Shown here: piece after piece, positions 29,935 through 42,025 of the stretch
Position numbering within the stretch: position 1 is the stretch's first letter
How the letters are laid out: every line of letters begins with the position of its first letter
Origin: Mycolicibacterium sp. YH-1
GTDB taxonomy: Bacteria; Actinomycetota; Actinomycetes; Mycobacteriales; Mycobacteriaceae
Assembly (NCBI RefSeq): GCF_022557175.1
Contig: NZ_CP092915.1
Coordinates: forward strand, 620,001 to 684,000
DNA length: 64,000 bases
Direction of reading: 5' to 3'
Notes under the pieces: generated by a model
Databases searched by the model: none
The model's input: the letters and a program-made list of their open reading frames with translations, nothing else
Told to the model about the DNA's origin: nothing
Position numbers and translations under genes: made by a program

Positions 29935-31313
29935 GGGCCCGTTTCCGGTTCGCATGACAGGGCGTGCAGCCGCCACTGCCCGGGGATGCCCTTGAGTTCG
30001 TGCTGACCGCGGTCGGTGAACTCGTGGTGCGACCCGGTGACGATCTCACGCACCGTCGAGGACACCAGCACCTCACCCGCGCCCGCGCGTGCGGCGACGC
30101 GTGCTCCGATGTGCACGGCCATGCCCGCGATATCGTCGCCGCGCATCTCGACCTCACCGGCGTGTATCCCGACGCGGACCTCGAGGCCAAGCGGCCGGAC
30201 GGCGTCGACGATCGCCTCGGCGCAGTCGAGTGCGACGCTGGGCGTGGTGAACGTCGCGACGAAACCGTCACCGGCGGTGTTGACCTCGCGGCCGCGGAAC
30301 CTCTCGAGTTCGTGTCGGATCCTGGCGTCGTGGTGATCCAGGAGGTCGCGCCAGCGGTCGTCGCCCATGGTCGCGGCCCGCGCCGTGGATCCGACGATAT
30401 CGGTGAACACGATCGTGGTCAGGACGCGCTCGGCCTCTGACCCCGTGCGCACGCCAGTGATGAACTCCTCGACCTCATCGAGGACGGGCGTGGTGTCACC
30501 TATCCAATAGAGGGTGTCGGCGCCGTCGAGTTCGACGTAACGAGCTCCGGCGATGTGGTCGACCAGATACCGGCCGTGGCCCACATTGACGAATTTCGAT
30601 GCCGCTCGGTGCATCACCAGCGTCGGTGCGGTGATCGACGGAAGTTTCTCTCGCACATCGGCTTCGGCGAGTACCCGATTTGCCATGCGCGCCATGCTCG
30701 GTGAGGCGGCACGGTTGCCCGCGTGATCCCACCAGGTGCGGAACGGGCCGTCGCCGACGACCGACGGCGCGATAACCGACAGCACGTCGAAACCCTGCTC
30801 GAGCGCATTGGGTTCGATGACGACCGTGGTGAACGGACTGGCGCCGCTGGCCTGGGCCCCGACGGGGTAGTCGGGCGCCCACAGTGCCCGGGCGCTGCCG
30901 TTGAGCACCACCAGTTGACTGACCCGGTCGGGATGGTCGGCGGCCAGCAGCAGCGCGCTGACCGCGGTGAATCCCGACCCCAGCACCGCGACGCGTTCAC
31001 ACCCGACGGCGTCCATGACCGTGATGGCGTCCTCCGCCCAGCACGACGGTGTGACGGTGGCGGCCGAACCGATGCGAGAGGACATGCCCATGCCGCGGTG
31101 GTCGAAGCGGATCACCCGGCAGAACGACGACAAACGGCGGTAGAAGCGGTACATCGACGGCTCGCTGTCGATGGAGTCGATCGGAACGAACGGACCCGGC
31201 ATCACCACCAGATCGACGGGGCCGCTGCCGAGTACCTGATAGGCGATGTCCAGATCACCGCGGGATGCATAGTGAGTCCGCGGAGTCTGCGAACCACGTC
31301 CGGCCACATCCAA
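29931..31313 (-). CDS. Alpha/beta hydrolase fused to class III adenylyl cyclase (LipJ / Rv1900c-like)
   Basis: A 460-residue two-domain protein. Residues ~15-285 form an alpha/beta hydrolase domain whose nucleophile elbow is degenerate ([13 protein letters not shown] instead of GxSxG). Residues ~295-455 form a class III cyclase with metal-binding Asp305 (FTDIVGST) and Asp349 (AGDGF). The purine-specifying Lys and Asp of ordinary adenylyl cyclases are Asn345 (REVNTAGDG) and His401 (MAVHIG). These are the non-canonical residues known for M. tuberculosis Rv1900c (Asn342/His402). It is a probable cytosolic cAMP producer. Confidence 0.88.
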   Translation of the reverse strand: MDVAGRGSQTPRTHYASRGDLDIAYQVLGSGPVDLVVMPGPFVPIDSIDSEPSMYRFYRRLSSFCRVIRFDHRGMGMSSRIGSAATVTPSCWAEDAITVMDAVGCERVAVLGSGFTAVSALLLAADHPDRVSQLVVLNGSARALWAPDYPVGAQASGASPFTTVVIEPNALEQGFDVLSVIAPSVVGDGPFRTWWDHAGNRAASPSMARMANRVLAEADVREKLPSITAPTLVMHRAASKFVNVGHGRYLVDHIAGARYVELDGADTLYWIGDTTPVLDEVEEFITGVRTGSEAERVLTTIVFTDIVGSTARAATMGDDRWRDLLDHHDARIRHELERFRGREVNTAGDGFVATFTTPSVALDCAEAIVDAVRPLGLEVRVGIHAGEVEMRGDDIAGMAVHIGARVAARAGAGEVLVSSTVREIVTGSHHEFTDRGQHELKGIPGQWRLHALSCEPETGP

Positions 31314-31316
31314 AGG

Positions 31317-32216
31317 CTAATTGACTGCGTGCCTCGGCGACTGGGATTCCCCGCCCTCGCCCGCGAGTGCGAACAACCCATCCGCGGTCTGTTCCACCAG
31401 GCCGTCGACCAGGAGCGAATCCAGCGCCCGGTCCCGTTGCGCGGTGTCGGAAAGCCACACCACGTCGAGCTGGGCGCGGGTCACCGGGACGGTGCTGCCG
31501 CGCAGCACGTCAAGCAGCTTTCCGCGGACCTGCCGGTCGGTGCCCGCGTAGCGCTGCGGCCGCCGCGCCGGTGCGCTCGCCGGGGGGAAGCCGGCGGACC
31601 GCCACGCGCACCGGCTCAGTGGGCACACGCCGCAACGCGGCGAGCGCGCGGTGCAGACCGTGGCGCCAAGTTCCATGATGGCAACCGAAAAGCGCGGTCC
31701 CTCATCATTATTGGGAAGAAGTGCCGCCACGTCGGCGAGGTCGCGAACGCTTGCCGGTGAATCCGCCCGACCGTGCACCGTACGCGCGACGACGCGACGC
31801 ACGTTGGTGTCCACGACCGGGACGTTGTGCCCGTAAGCGAAGCACGCCACGGCCCGCGCGGTGTAGGCGCCAACGCCGGGCAGCGTCAGCAACGTCTCGA
31901 CGTCGTCGGGCACGCGGTCGTCGTAGTCGACGGCGATGGTGCGCGCGCATTCATGCAATCGCTTCGCCCTGCGCGGATAGCCGAGCTTGCCCCAGGCCCG
32001 CAGCACGTCGGCAGCCGAGGCCGCCGCCGTCGCCGACGGTGTCGGCCAGCGCGCCACCCAGTCGAGCCATATCGGCTCGACCCGAGCCACCGGGGTCTGC
32101 TGCAGCATGAACTCGCTGACCAGAATCTGCCAGGCGCTGGTGGGTGGTTGTCGCCACGGCAGGTCCCGCTTCTGAGCGTCATACCACGTCAGAAGCTCAC
32201 CCGCGTCGACCGTCAT
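31317..32216 (-). CDS. mutY: A/G-specific adenine DNA glycosylase
   Basis: Removes adenine mispaired with 8-oxoguanine. The helix-hairpin-helix is TLPGVGAYTARAV, with the catalytic Asp in PVVDTNVRR and the Glu in SEFMLQQTPV. The C-terminal iron-sulfur ligands read C-X6-C-X2-C-X4-C (CTARSPRCGVCPLSRC), one residue shorter in the last spacing than E. coli MutY. It has 299 residues. ATG 32216 (MTVDAGELLTWYD) is chosen; the open frame runs to 32336 over canB. It is divergent from canB with 25 bp between starts. Confidence 0.93.
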   Translation of the reverse strand: MTVDAGELLTWYDAQKRDLPWRQPPTSAWQILVSEFMLQQTPVARVEPIWLDWVARWPTPSATAAASAADVLRAWGKLGYPRRAKRLHECARTIAVDYDDRVPDDVETLLTLPGVGAYTARAVACFAYGHNVPVVDTNVRRVVARTVHGRADSPASVRDLADVAALLPNNDEGPRFSVAIMELGATVCTARSPRCGVCPLSRCAWRSAGFPPASAPARRPQRYAGTDRQVRGKLLDVLRGSTVPVTRAQLDVVWLSDTAQRDRALDSLLVDGLVEQTADGLFALAGEGGESQSPRHAVN

Positions 32217-32241
32217 CGCGGCCTCGGGCAGAATGACGAAC

Positions 32242-32862
32242 ATGCCCAACTCGAACCCCGTGTCCGCTTGGAAGGCACTCAAGGATGGTAACGACCGGTT
32301 CGTAGCCGGCCAGCCACAGCATCCGAGCCAGAGCATCGAGGACCGGGCGAGGCTGGCTCACGGGCAGAAGCCGACCGCGGTGGTGTTCGGTTGCGCCGAC
32401 AGCCGGGTCGCCGCCGAGATCATCTTCGACCAGGGGCTCGGCGATATGTTCGTGGTGCGGACCGCGGGCCACGTCGCCGACTCAGCCGTGCTGGGCTCCA
32501 TCGAGTACGCCGTCACGGTGCTCGACGTGCCTCTGATCGTGGTGTTGGGCCACGACAGCTGCGGCGCGGTGAAGGCGACCCTGGCGGCGCTCGATGAGGG
32601 CGAGGTACCCGGTGGGTACGTTCGTGACATCGTCGAACGGGTCACACCGTCCATCCTGCTGGGACGCCAGATGGGGATGAGCCGCGTCGATGAGTTCGAG
32701 GCCCGGCACGTCAACGAGACCGTCGCCCAGCTGCGGATCCGCTCAGCGGCAATCGCCCAGCGAATCATCGAGGGCAAGGTGGCGATCGTCGGCCTCACCT
32801 ACCACCTGGCCGACGGCAGGGTGGCGTTGCGCGATCATCTGGGCAACATCGGCGAGGTCTGA
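32242..32862 (+). CDS. canB: Beta-carbonic anhydrase
   Basis: Interconverts CO2 and bicarbonate. The zinc ligands are Cys in GCADSR, then His and Cys in LGHDSCGAVKA; the Asp-Arg dyad is in CADSR. It has 206 residues from ATG 32242 (MPNSNPVSAWKAL), which matches the start I recall for M. tuberculosis Rv3588c; ATG 32233 would add three residues. FVAGQPQHPSQS and GNIGEV at the end are family-typical. Confidence 0.94.
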   Translation: MPNSNPVSAWKALKDGNDRFVAGQPQHPSQSIEDRARLAHGQKPTAVVFGCADSRVAAEIIFDQGLGDMFVVRTAGHVADSAVLGSIEYAVTVLDVPLIVVLGHDSCGAVKATLAALDEGEVPGGYVRDIVERVTPSILLGRQMGMSRVDEFEARHVNETVAQLRIRSAAIAQRIIEGKVAIVGLTYHLADGRVALRDHLGNIGEV

Positions 32863-33024
32863 GCCCCGCAAGCTCGGTGGCTCCCGGGCGGTCGCGTAGG
32901 CCCGGCTTCTGAAAGACTCGGCCGACGTTCTGGTGCCGATCCGGCAGTCGTCTTTGAGTGACATCACACGAGCCTGAGAGGCGACACGCCGAGCCGGGTC
33001 GAACGCTCGGTCATGACGTGGCCT

Positions 33025-33036
33025 TACCGTTACATT
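33025..33036 (+). promoter_or_regulatory. Candidate leaderless promoter
   Basis: TACCGT (33025-33030) lies 6 nt before GTG 33037. This fixes the start of the next gene downstream of the in-frame ATG 33013. Confidence 0.5.
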
Positions 33037-33804
33037 GTGCTGGATCTAGAACCGAACGGCCCGCTCCCGCAGGAGATCTACCGGCGGCGTCGGATGCTCG
33101 CAATCGGTGTCTCGGCGCTGGTCATCCTGATAGTCGCCATCCTCGTCATCGTCGTCGTGTCCAACGCCACCGGTGACTCGAAGCCTGCGGAGAACACCTC
33201 CGCGTCGGAGGGCCAGGCGCCGCCGACTCCATTGCCGGGTGAGAATCCTGAGGTCAAGACGCCGGTTCAGCCGCCGGCGCAGCAAGCTCCGCCCCCGACA
33301 CCCACACCGTCCGCTGCCGTCACACCGCCTCCAGTGCTCACCGAGGGCGACGACTGCCCCGATTCCACACTCGTGGTCAAGGGCATCACCAGCCAGCCCA
33401 ACTACGTCGTCGGCGATCAGCCGAAGTTCACCATGGTGGTCACCAACATCGGCCTGGTCGGGTGCCAGCGAGATGTCGGCGCCGCCGTGCTCGCGGCCTA
33501 TGTGTACTCGCTGGACAACAACCGGCTGTGGTCCAACCTCGACTGCGCGCCGTCCAACGAGACGCTGGTCAAGACCTTCAAGCCGGGAGAGCAGGTGACC
33601 ACCGAGGTCACCTGGACCGGTATGGGGTCGGCGCCGAACTGCCCGCTGCCCCGCGAACCCATCGGCCCGGGTACCTACAACCTGGTGGTCCAGCTGGGCA
33701 ATCTGCGATCCGCGGCAGTCCCGTTCATACTCGCCGAGGCCGCGCCGCCGGCACCCGGCGACGCACCGCCAGCCGCGCCCGAGGGTGAGGCACCCGTCGG
33801 GTAG
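33037..33804 (+). CDS. Membrane-anchored secreted protein (Rv3587c-like)
   Basis: A 255-residue protein of unknown function. A short cytosolic start (MLDLEPNGPLPQEIYRRRR) precedes one membrane segment (LAIGVSALVILIVAILVIVVV). A Pro-rich linker and a conserved extracytoplasmic domain follow, from EGDDCPDSTLVVKGIT to GPGTYNLVVQLGNLRS, with cysteines likely to form disulfides. The domain looks beta-sandwich-like. GTG 33037 matches the start I recall for M. tuberculosis Rv3587c; ATG 33013 would add eight residues. It is convergent with disA, with 3 nt between the stops. Confidence 0.83.
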   Translation: MLDLEPNGPLPQEIYRRRRMLAIGVSALVILIVAILVIVVVSNATGDSKPAENTSASEGQAPPTPLPGENPEVKTPVQPPAQQAPPPTPTPSAAVTPPPVLTEGDDCPDSTLVVKGITSQPNYVVGDQPKFTMVVTNIGLVGCQRDVGAAVLAAYVYSLDNNRLWSNLDCAPSNETLVKTFKPGEQVTTEVTWTGMGSAPNCPLPREPIGPGTYNLVVQLGNLRSAAVPFILAEAAPPAPGDAPPAAPEGEAPVG

Positions 33805-33807
33805 GGG

Positions 33808-34929
33808 TCAGGCCAGCTGATCGGCGATGGTCGACTCGGCGAGCGCCGAGAGCCCCTCTCGGATGTGGCGCGCCCACATCGACCCGATGCCGTCGACCGA
33901 CTGCAGGTCGCTCGCGCTGGCCGCCAGCACGCCCTGCAGTGAGCCGAACGAGCGCACCAGCAGGTCGACGTGGGCGAACTGAAGACGGGGGATGCCCGCC
34001 ATCGCGCGGTAGCCGCGTGAACTCATCGACGAGTCCTGGGCCTCGAGTGTTGAGGGGTAGCCGAAAACCCTTGCCAGAACGGTGAAGTCGAGCAGTTCGT
34101 TATCGGAGAGGCCGTCGAGTTCGTCGAGGGTCGCCGTCACCTGCGCAGCGGTCGGCGGGTCGGGATTGGCGTGATAGTCGCGGGCGATCAGCTCGCGCGC
34201 GGTGTCGTTGTCGCCGACGAGCTCCTCGAGTTGGAGCTTGAGCTGACGGCCGGCGGTACCGAGTTCGACGACATCGGCGTCGATCTCGAGGCTGATCCGG
34301 CGAACCATCTCAAGGCGCTGCACCACCGTCATCACATCGCGCATCGTGACGAAGTCCTCGATCTCCGCGGTGGACAGCTGCCGGTTGACCTCGTCGAGCC
34401 GGGTCTTGTACCGCTCGAGTGTGGCGATGGTCTGGTTGGCCCGCGACAGGATCGTCGCGGAGTCGGGTACCACGTGGCGCTCGCCCGCCACGTAGACCGT
34501 CACGATGCTCATCGAGTGGCTGACCGACACGACCGGGAAACCCGTCTGCACGGCGGTGCGCTCAGCTGAACGGTGCCGGGTGCCGGATTCATCGGTGGGG
34601 ATTGTCGGATCGGGTACCAGCTGGACGTTGGCGCGCAGGATGTGTGCGCCGTCGCTGGACAGCACCACGGCGCCGTCCATCTTCGACAGCTCCCGCAGGC
34701 GGGTGGGGGCGTAGCGGACGTCGAGGGAGAACCCGCCGTCGCAGATGGCCTCGACGCTGTCGTCGTAGCCCAGCACGATGAGGGCACCGGTCCGGCCACG
34801 AAGGATGCGCTCCAGACCGTCGCGCAGCGGTGTGCCGGGCGCGAGCCGCCCCAGGGTTTCACGCAGTGTGGGTCGTGCGAGCTGAACGACGTTGCCCCGC
34901 GTGGCCCTGCCGGTGGACTTCACGCCCAT
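33808..34929 (-). CDS. disA: Diadenylate cyclase DisA (c-di-AMP synthase)
   Basis: Makes the second messenger c-di-AMP from two ATP and scans DNA for damage in homologues. The N-terminal DAC domain has the DGA motif in [12 protein letters not shown] and RHR in [11 protein letters not shown] helical spine and a C-terminal helix-hairpin-helix ([17 protein letters not shown]) follow. It has 373 residues from ATG 34929, which has GAGGAGGG before it; the frame extends to 35061 into radA. It is 14 nt downstream of radA, the conserved radA-disA pair. Confidence 0.95.
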   Translation of the reverse strand: MGVKSTGRATRGNVVQLARPTLRETLGRLAPGTPLRDGLERILRGRTGALIVLGYDDSVEAICDGGFSLDVRYAPTRLRELSKMDGAVVLSSDGAHILRANVQLVPDPTIPTDESGTRHRSAERTAVQTGFPVVSVSHSMSIVTVYVAGERHVVPDSATILSRANQTIATLERYKTRLDEVNRQLSTAEIEDFVTMRDVMTVVQRLEMVRRISLEIDADVVELGTAGRQLKLQLEELVGDNDTARELIARDYHANPDPPTAAQVTATLDELDGLSDNELLDFTVLARVFGYPSTLEAQDSSMSSRGYRAMAGIPRLQFAHVDLLVRSFGSLQGVLAASASDLQSVDGIGSMWARHIREGLSALAESTIADQLA

Positions 34930-34943
34930 CGTCCCTCCTCGGA

Positions 34944-36332
34944 TCAGCCGCCATTCTCCGCGATTTGCCGCAGAACCCGCAACGCCCCGCCGATATTGTC
35001 CGCATTCATCAACCGCAGACTCGCCGGACCATCCTGCACGCCGGGTGGCACCACCGCACACGTGAACCCCAGTCGAGCCGCCTCGGCCAGGCGCCGATCC
35101 ATGCCGGTGACGCGTCGCAGATCGCCTGCCAGGCCGACCTCGCCGATCGCCACGGTTGTCGAGGGCATCGGCAGATCCGCGTACGCCGAGGCGATCGCCA
35201 GCGCAACCGCAAGATCTGATGACGGGTCGGTCAGCCGCATACCGCCGACCGTGGACAGATAGATGTCATAGGTTCCGACCGACAGGTGCGCACGCTTCTC
35301 GAGCACAGCGGTGATCATGGCAGCGCGTGAGGAGTCGATACCGCTGACCGCGCGGCGGGGACTACCGGTCGCCGCCGAGCCGATGAGCGCCTGAACCTCG
35401 CCGATCAGTGGGCGCTTACCGTCGAGGCTCACCGTGACCGCGGTGCCCGACACCGGTGCGGGCCGCTGATCGAGGAACAGGCCAGACGGGTCGGCGACAC
35501 CCTCGATGCCACTGTCGTGCAGCAGGAAGCAGCCGACCTCGTCGGCGGCACCGAAGCGGTTCTTCACACCCCGCACCATTCGCAGCGCAGTCGCGCGGTC
35601 TCCCTCGAAGTGCAGCACGACGTCGACGAGGTGTTCCAGCGAGCGCGGGCCCGCGATGGCGCCGTCCTTGGTGACGTGGCCGACCAGGATCATCGCGATG
35701 CCGGTGGTCTTGGCGGTCATGGTCAGCGCCGACGTGACGGCGCGCACCTGGGTGACGCCGCCCGTGACGCCGTCAGCCTCGGCGGTCGACATTGTCTGCA
35801 CGGAGTCGACGACAACCAGTGAGGGGCGCACAGCCTCGATGTGCCCCAATGCGGTCTGCAGGTCGGACTCGGCGGCCAGGAACACCTCGTCGTGGGTGCA
35901 GCCCGTGCGCTCGGCACGAAGTCTGATCTGGCCCGCCGACTCCTCACCCGACAGGTACAGGGCGCGACGGCCCGTCTCGGCCCAGCGATGCACCACCTCG
36001 AGCAGCAGCGTCGATTTGCCGACCCCGGGATCGCCTGCCAGTAACGTGACGGATCCCGGCACCAGCCCACCGCCCAGCACGCGGTCCAATTCGGATATGC
36101 CCGTGTGGAAGTGGCGCGTCGACCCAGGATCGATTGAGGTGATCGGGACGGCGGGGGACGTGGGTGTGACGGCACGGTGTACCGACGATCCGCCCAGCGC
36201 CGCCAGCACCGCGACCTCGTTGACCGTGCCCCAGGTGCCGCAGTCGGGACAGCGGCCCACCCACTTGGCCGCTACGTGACTGCATTCCGAGCAGCGGTAC
36301 TGCGAACGCGTTTTCGAGCTGCTCCGTGCCAC
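34944..36332 (-). CDS. radA: DNA repair protein RadA
   Basis: A RecA-like branch-migration ATPase in recombination. The N-terminal zinc finger is [18 protein letters not shown] (four Cys). Walker A is GDPGVGKST, and the RadA-specific motif KNRFG appears in [12 protein letters not shown]. The C-terminal Lon-protease-like domain contains [12 protein letters not shown]. It has 462 residues from GTG 36332, which is preceded by a leaderless-type -10. It is operonic with disA downstream. Confidence 0.95.
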   Translation of the reverse strand: MARSSSKTRSQYRCSECSHVAAKWVGRCPDCGTWGTVNEVAVLAALGGSSVHRAVTPTSPAVPITSIDPGSTRHFHTGISELDRVLGGGLVPGSVTLLAGDPGVGKSTLLLEVVHRWAETGRRALYLSGEESAGQIRLRAERTGCTHDEVFLAAESDLQTALGHIEAVRPSLVVVDSVQTMSTAEADGVTGGVTQVRAVTSALTMTAKTTGIAMILVGHVTKDGAIAGPRSLEHLVDVVLHFEGDRATALRMVRGVKNRFGAADEVGCFLLHDSGIEGVADPSGLFLDQRPAPVSGTAVTVSLDGKRPLIGEVQALIGSAATGSPRRAVSGIDSSRAAMITAVLEKRAHLSVGTYDIYLSTVGGMRLTDPSSDLAVALAIASAYADLPMPSTTVAIGEVGLAGDLRRVTGMDRRLAEAARLGFTCAVVPPGVQDGPASLRLMNADNIGGALRVLRQIAENGG

Positions 36333-36344
36333 GCCGTGACGTTA
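36333..36344 (-). promoter_or_regulatory. Candidate leaderless promoter of radA
   Basis: On the minus strand TAACGT (36344-36339) lies 6 nt before the radA GTG, with no ribosome site. Confidence 0.5.
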
Positions 36345-36376
36345 TCCGGCGGCACTGACAGAACGGCCGAGCCGAG

Positions 36377-36991
36377 CTAGTGTTCGCCGCCCGTGTCGCC
36401 GCCGCCGTGGCTCGCGCCGCCGCCGTTGGGCTCGCCGTCGCGGCGCGGTGTCTCACCCGCGGAGATCGGCACGGGCACGGTGCGCGAACCCGCACGCTCG
36501 AAGGTGAAGGTGAAGTCGTAGTTGATGCCGTTGGTGATCGGCTTGGTCAGAGTGACCGTGGCCTCCGCCGTCTCGGCGTTCTCGACGGCTTCGAGCGGGC
36601 TGATCTGCCCGTCCGGAGTGCCGACGATCAGCGTGCCCGAGATCGGGACCTCGGTGTCGCCCGTGAGCGACACCGTGCCGACGTCGGAGGTGATCGACAC
36701 CAGCTTGTCGCCCTCTTCGGCGGAGCCGTTGGCGGCGACGAACAGCAACTCGACGGAACTGCCGGGCTGCACGTAGTCGGAGGTCTGCTCCGCCCTCAGG
36801 TGAAGGTTGCGCAGGGCGACGCCGTAGTTCTCCTCGCCGACCCAGGCGTTGTTGCCATTGACGGCCGGATGCTGCATCGCCGTCTGAGACACCTGGCCGG
36901 CGCTGCAGCCGGACAACACGACTGTCGCGGCGAGCCCGCAGGCCGCCACGGCAGAGGTGACGGCGAATGTGCGAGATCTGGGGCGGTTCAC
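36377..36991 (-). CDS. lpqE: Lipoprotein LpqE
   Basis: A 204-residue secreted lipoprotein. The signal peptide [16 protein letters not shown] is followed by the lipobox LSGC. The body ([19 protein letters not shown] to [12 protein letters not shown]) looks like a beta-rich extracytoplasmic domain, and the C-terminal tail is rich in Gly and His ([15 protein letters not shown]). Its function is unknown. AGGAGG lies 6 nt before GTG 36991. It is 45 nt upstream of radA and divergent from carD. Confidence 0.86.
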   Translation of the reverse strand: MNRPRSRTFAVTSAVAACGLAATVVLSGCSAGQVSQTAMQHPAVNGNNAWVGEENYGVALRNLHLRAEQTSDYVQPGSSVELLFVAANGSAEEGDKLVSITSDVGTVSLTGDTEVPISGTLIVGTPDGQISPLEAVENAETAEATVTLTKPITNGINYDFTFTFERAGSRTVPVPISAGETPRRDGEPNGGGASHGGGDTGGEH

Positions 36992-37829
<838 letters not shown>

Positions 37830-37843
37830 CGACACCGCTGTAG

Positions 37844-38347
37844 GTGATACCGCGGATCGGCCTGGGCACCGACGTCCATCCCATTGAGGTTGGCCGTCCG
37901 TGCTGGCTGCTGTGCCTGCACTTCGATGGCGCTGACGGCTGCGCCGGTCACTCTGACGGCGACGTCGCCGCCCATGCTCTATGTGATGCGCTGCTGAGCG
38001 CGGCCGGTCTCGGCGACCTCGGTGAGGTCTTCGGCACCGACCGCGCGCAGTGGCGCGGTGTCAGCGGAGCCGACATGCTCCGTCACGTTCACTCCCTGGT
38101 TCGAACTGCGGGGTTCACGGTCGGTAATGCCGCGGTTCAGGTCATCGGCAACCGGCCCAAGATCGGGCCGCGCCGTGCTGAGGCGCAGACACTGCTGTCC
38201 GAACTCCTCGAAGCCCCGGTATCGGTGTCGGCGACCACCACCGATGGGCTTGGTCTGACGGGCCGCGGAGAGGGCCTGGCGGCCATCGCGACGGCCCTCT
38301 TGGTCACCGACGAGCGCTTGCGCGAGGAGCCGACTTCCCTCCGATGA
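37844..38347 (+). CDS. ispF: 2-C-methyl-D-erythritol 2,4-cyclodiphosphate synthase
   Basis: Makes the cyclic diphosphate in the MEP isoprenoid pathway. The metal ligands are in GTDVHPI and [25 protein letters not shown] and [14 protein letters not shown] are conserved. It has 167 residues. GTG 37844 is immediately preceded by an in-frame TAG, so no longer start exists. The cognate cytidylyltransferase gene ispD is not adjacent or elsewhere in the window, which is unusual. Confidence 0.95.
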   Translation: MIPRIGLGTDVHPIEVGRPCWLLCLHFDGADGCAGHSDGDVAAHALCDALLSAAGLGDLGEVFGTDRAQWRGVSGADMLRHVHSLVRTAGFTVGNAAVQVIGNRPKIGPRRAEAQTLLSELLEAPVSVSATTTDGLGLTGRGEGLAAIATALLVTDERLREEPTSLR

Positions 38348-38369
38348 AGGTTTGAGCCGCTCAGGCCGG

Positions 38370-38383
38370 TAAGCTGGCTCGTC
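38370..38383 (+). promoter_or_regulatory. Candidate leaderless promoter of cysS
   Basis: TAAGCT (38370-38375) lies 8 nt before the cysS GTG, with no ribosome site. It is the same hexamer and spacing as at lysS. Confidence 0.5.
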
Positions 38384-39793
<1,410 letters not shown>

Positions 39794-40735
39794 GTGGCGG
39801 GAAACTCTCAGCGGCGCGGCGCCGTACGCAAGGCAGGCACGAAGAAGGGCCCGGTAGTCGGGTCCGGTGGAGTGCGGCGAGGCGGTCTGGAGGCCAGGGG
39901 CGCCACACCGCCCGCGCATCAGCGCCCGCACCATCCGGCCGCCAAGCGCGCCGCCAGGGCAACCCGGCAGAAGCAGGGGCGGCAGAAGGCCGAGGACACC
40001 ACCGAGGTCGTGCTCGGCCGTAATCCCGTCGTCGAGTGCCTGCGTGCGGGCGTGCCCGCGACCGCGCTCTACGTCGCGATTGGTATCGACACCGACGAGC
40101 GTGTCACCGAATCCGTCACGCGCGCAGCTGATTCCGGTATCGCGATCCTTGAGGTCGCGCGTCATGACCTGGACCGGATGAGCACGAATGGCCTACACCA
40201 GGGCATCGCGCTGCAGGTGCCGCCGTATGAGTACGCCCACCCCGACGACATGTTGGCGTCGGCGACCAGCGATGTCACGCCTGCCCTTCTGGTCGCGCTG
40301 GACAACATCTCCGATCCCCGCAACCTCGGTGCCATAGTGCGCTCGGTAGCGGCATTCGGCGGCCACGGCGTGGTGATACCGCAGCGCAGGTCGGCCTCGG
40401 TCACCGCGGTGGCGTGGCGCACCAGTGCCGGGGCGGCGGCGCGGCTACCCGTCGCGCGCGCCACGAACCTCAACCGCACGCTGAAGAGTTGGTCGGATGC
40501 AGGTCTGATGGTGGTCGGCCTGGACGCCAACGGTGACACCGAACTGGACGAACTCCAGGGCGATGGCCCGATGGTCGTGGTGGTCGGCTCGGAGGGCAAG
40601 GGCCTCTCGCGTCTGGTCCGGGAGAATTGCGACGCGATCGTGTCGATACCGATGGCGGGCCCGACGGAGTCGCTCAACGCCTCGGTGGCCGCGGGCGTGG
40701 TTCTGGCCGAGATCGCCCGCCAGCGCCGGAACTGA
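39794..40735 (+). CDS. rlmB: 23S rRNA (guanosine-2'-O-)-methyltransferase RlmB
   Basis: A SPOUT-class methyltransferase of the 23S rRNA G2251 family. A basic, low-complexity N-terminal extension (~75 residues) precedes the substrate-binding domain ([20 protein letters not shown]). The catalytic SpoU domain has [37 protein letters not shown] and [10 protein letters not shown]. It has 313 residues and starts at GTG 39794, directly after cysS. Confidence 0.92.
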   Translation: MAGNSQRRGAVRKAGTKKGPVVGSGGVRRGGLEARGATPPAHQRPHHPAAKRAARATRQKQGRQKAEDTTEVVLGRNPVVECLRAGVPATALYVAIGIDTDERVTESVTRAADSGIAILEVARHDLDRMSTNGLHQGIALQVPPYEYAHPDDMLASATSDVTPALLVALDNISDPRNLGAIVRSVAAFGGHGVVIPQRRSASVTAVAWRTSAGAAARLPVARATNLNRTLKSWSDAGLMVVGLDANGDTELDELQGDGPMVVVVGSEGKGLSRLVRENCDAIVSIPMAGPTESLNASVAAGVVLAEIARQRRN

Positions 40736-40737
40736 TT

Positions 40738-40754
40738 CGCCTGCGTTCCAGGCG
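40738..40754. terminator. Hairpin at the convergent rlmB / ArsB-like junction
   Basis: CGCCTG and CAGGCG form a 6-bp stem with a 5-nt loop in the 21-bp gap between convergent stops. It could serve both strands. No T tract. Confidence 0.5.
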
Positions 40755-40756
40755 GC

Positions 40757-42025
40757 TCAGACGCCGAGGTATCGCACGCTGCACCACAGCCCGAGCACGC
40801 CGAGGACAAGTGTCACCGGCACGGTGCACAACCCCACCAGGGTGAATTCGGCGAATGGTGCGGCTATCCGGTCGCGGTGGACGACGTGGCGCCACAACAG
40901 ATTCGACAGTGAGCCGGGATAGGTCAGGTTCGGCCCCACATTCACCCCGATGAGCACCGCCAGCACCGCCGCAGGCCCAGCCCCGGCGACCAGTGGCAGC
41001 AGCACCAGGACTGCAGGCAGGTTGTTGACCAGGTTGGCCAGCAGCGCCGCCACGACGGCGACGCCGAGCAGGGCGGGCAGCGTCGTGCCGATCGGCAGCA
41101 GGTGGCGCATTGCGTCACCGAGCCCGTGCTGCATCACCCCGGCGACCACCACACCGAGGCACAGCACGAACGCCAGGAACGGCACGTTGGCGGCCGCCAC
41201 GATACCGACGACGGTGGTGCGGCCCCTGGCCAGTGCGCGCAGACCAAGCACGATCGCGCCCCCGAGGGCTGCCCACGCCGGCGACACGTCGAGCAGGGAT
41301 GTGACGGCGAATCCGGCCAGCGTGAGCCCGAGGACGGAGAGGACGAAAACCGGCACCTCCGGTGGCTCAGCGATGTCGGGTGCGTCATCCTCGGCCGGGA
41401 CCGCCAACTCGCGCCGGAAGAACCACCGCAGCAGGACGAACTCGGCACCGATCACCAAGAGCCACGGCAGTGTCATGACGGCGGTGAAGTGAGCGAAGGT
41501 CAGGCCTGCGGCGCTGAACGCCAACAGGTTGGTCAGGTTGGACACCGGCAGCAGCAGCGACGCGCTGTTGGCCAGGTGCGCGGTGGCATACGCGTGCGGG
41601 CGCGACGGCACCCGCATGGCCCGAGCGGTCGCCAGGACCACGGGTGTCAGCAGCACTACCGTCGCATCCAGGCTGAGCACGGCCGTCGTGACGGCGGCGA
41701 TCACGAAGACCGTGGCCAGCAGGCGCCGCGGATCACCGGCGCTGCGGCGCGCCATGGCCACTCCCGCCGCGTGGAAGAGGCCCTCGTCGTCGCACAGCTT
41801 CGCCAGCACCAGCACCGTGGCCAGGAAGCCGACGACCGGTGCCAGGCGCGCGATCTCGGCCAGTGCGGCCTCACTCGATACGACACCGGCCGCGATCAGC
41901 AGACCCGCGGCGGGCACGGCGGCCAACGCCTCCGGTAGGCCACGTGGACGGGCAAGTGCGAACGCCAGCACCACTGCCAGCGCGACCAGCGCCAGGGTCA
42001 GCTCCACGGGTCGCTGCGCGCCCAC
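40757..42025 (-). CDS. ArsB / SLC13-like permease (ArsB2-type)
   Basis: A 422-residue membrane protein with about eleven hydrophobic segments. It matches the ion-transporter superfamily of ArsB and Na+/dicarboxylate carriers: NSASLLLPVSNLTNLLAF and LLANLVNNLPAVLVLLPL are the two symmetric hairpin regions. No arsR, arsC or other arsenic gene lies nearby, so the substrate is open. GTG 42025 overlaps the end of the MBL-fold gene by 28 nt. Confidence 0.83.
   Translation of the reverse strand: MGAQRPVELTLALVALAVVLAFALARPRGLPEALAAVPAAGLLIAAGVVSSEAALAEIARLAPVVGFLATVLVLAKLCDDEGLFHAAGVAMARRSAGDPRRLLATVFVIAAVTTAVLSLDATVVLLTPVVLATARAMRVPSRPHAYATAHLANSASLLLPVSNLTNLLAFSAAGLTFAHFTAVMTLPWLLVIGAEFVLLRWFFRRELAVPAEDDAPDIAEPPEVPVFVLSVLGLTLAGFAVTSLLDVSPAWAALGGAIVLGLRALARGRTTVVGIVAAANVPFLAFVLCLGVVVAGVMQHGLGDAMRHLLPIGTTLPALLGVAVVAALLANLVNNLPAVLVLLPLVAGAGPAAVLAVLIGVNVGPNLTYPGSLSNLLWRHVVHRDRIAAPFAEFTLVGLCTVPVTLVLGVLGLWCSVRYLGV

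Noticed and set aside
30723..31760. 345-aa plus-strand frame opposite the hydrolase-cyclase and mutY
   Set aside because: It crosses the boundary of two genuine reverse genes and has no family features.
32940..32990. CRP-type site TGACATCACA upstream of the DisA neighbour
   Set aside because: Only one half-site-like match, without the spaced palindrome; too weak to annotate.
40757..42025. Arsenic resistance operon
   Set aside because: The permease resembles ArsB, but no arsR, arsC or acr3 gene is nearby, so the substrate is left open.
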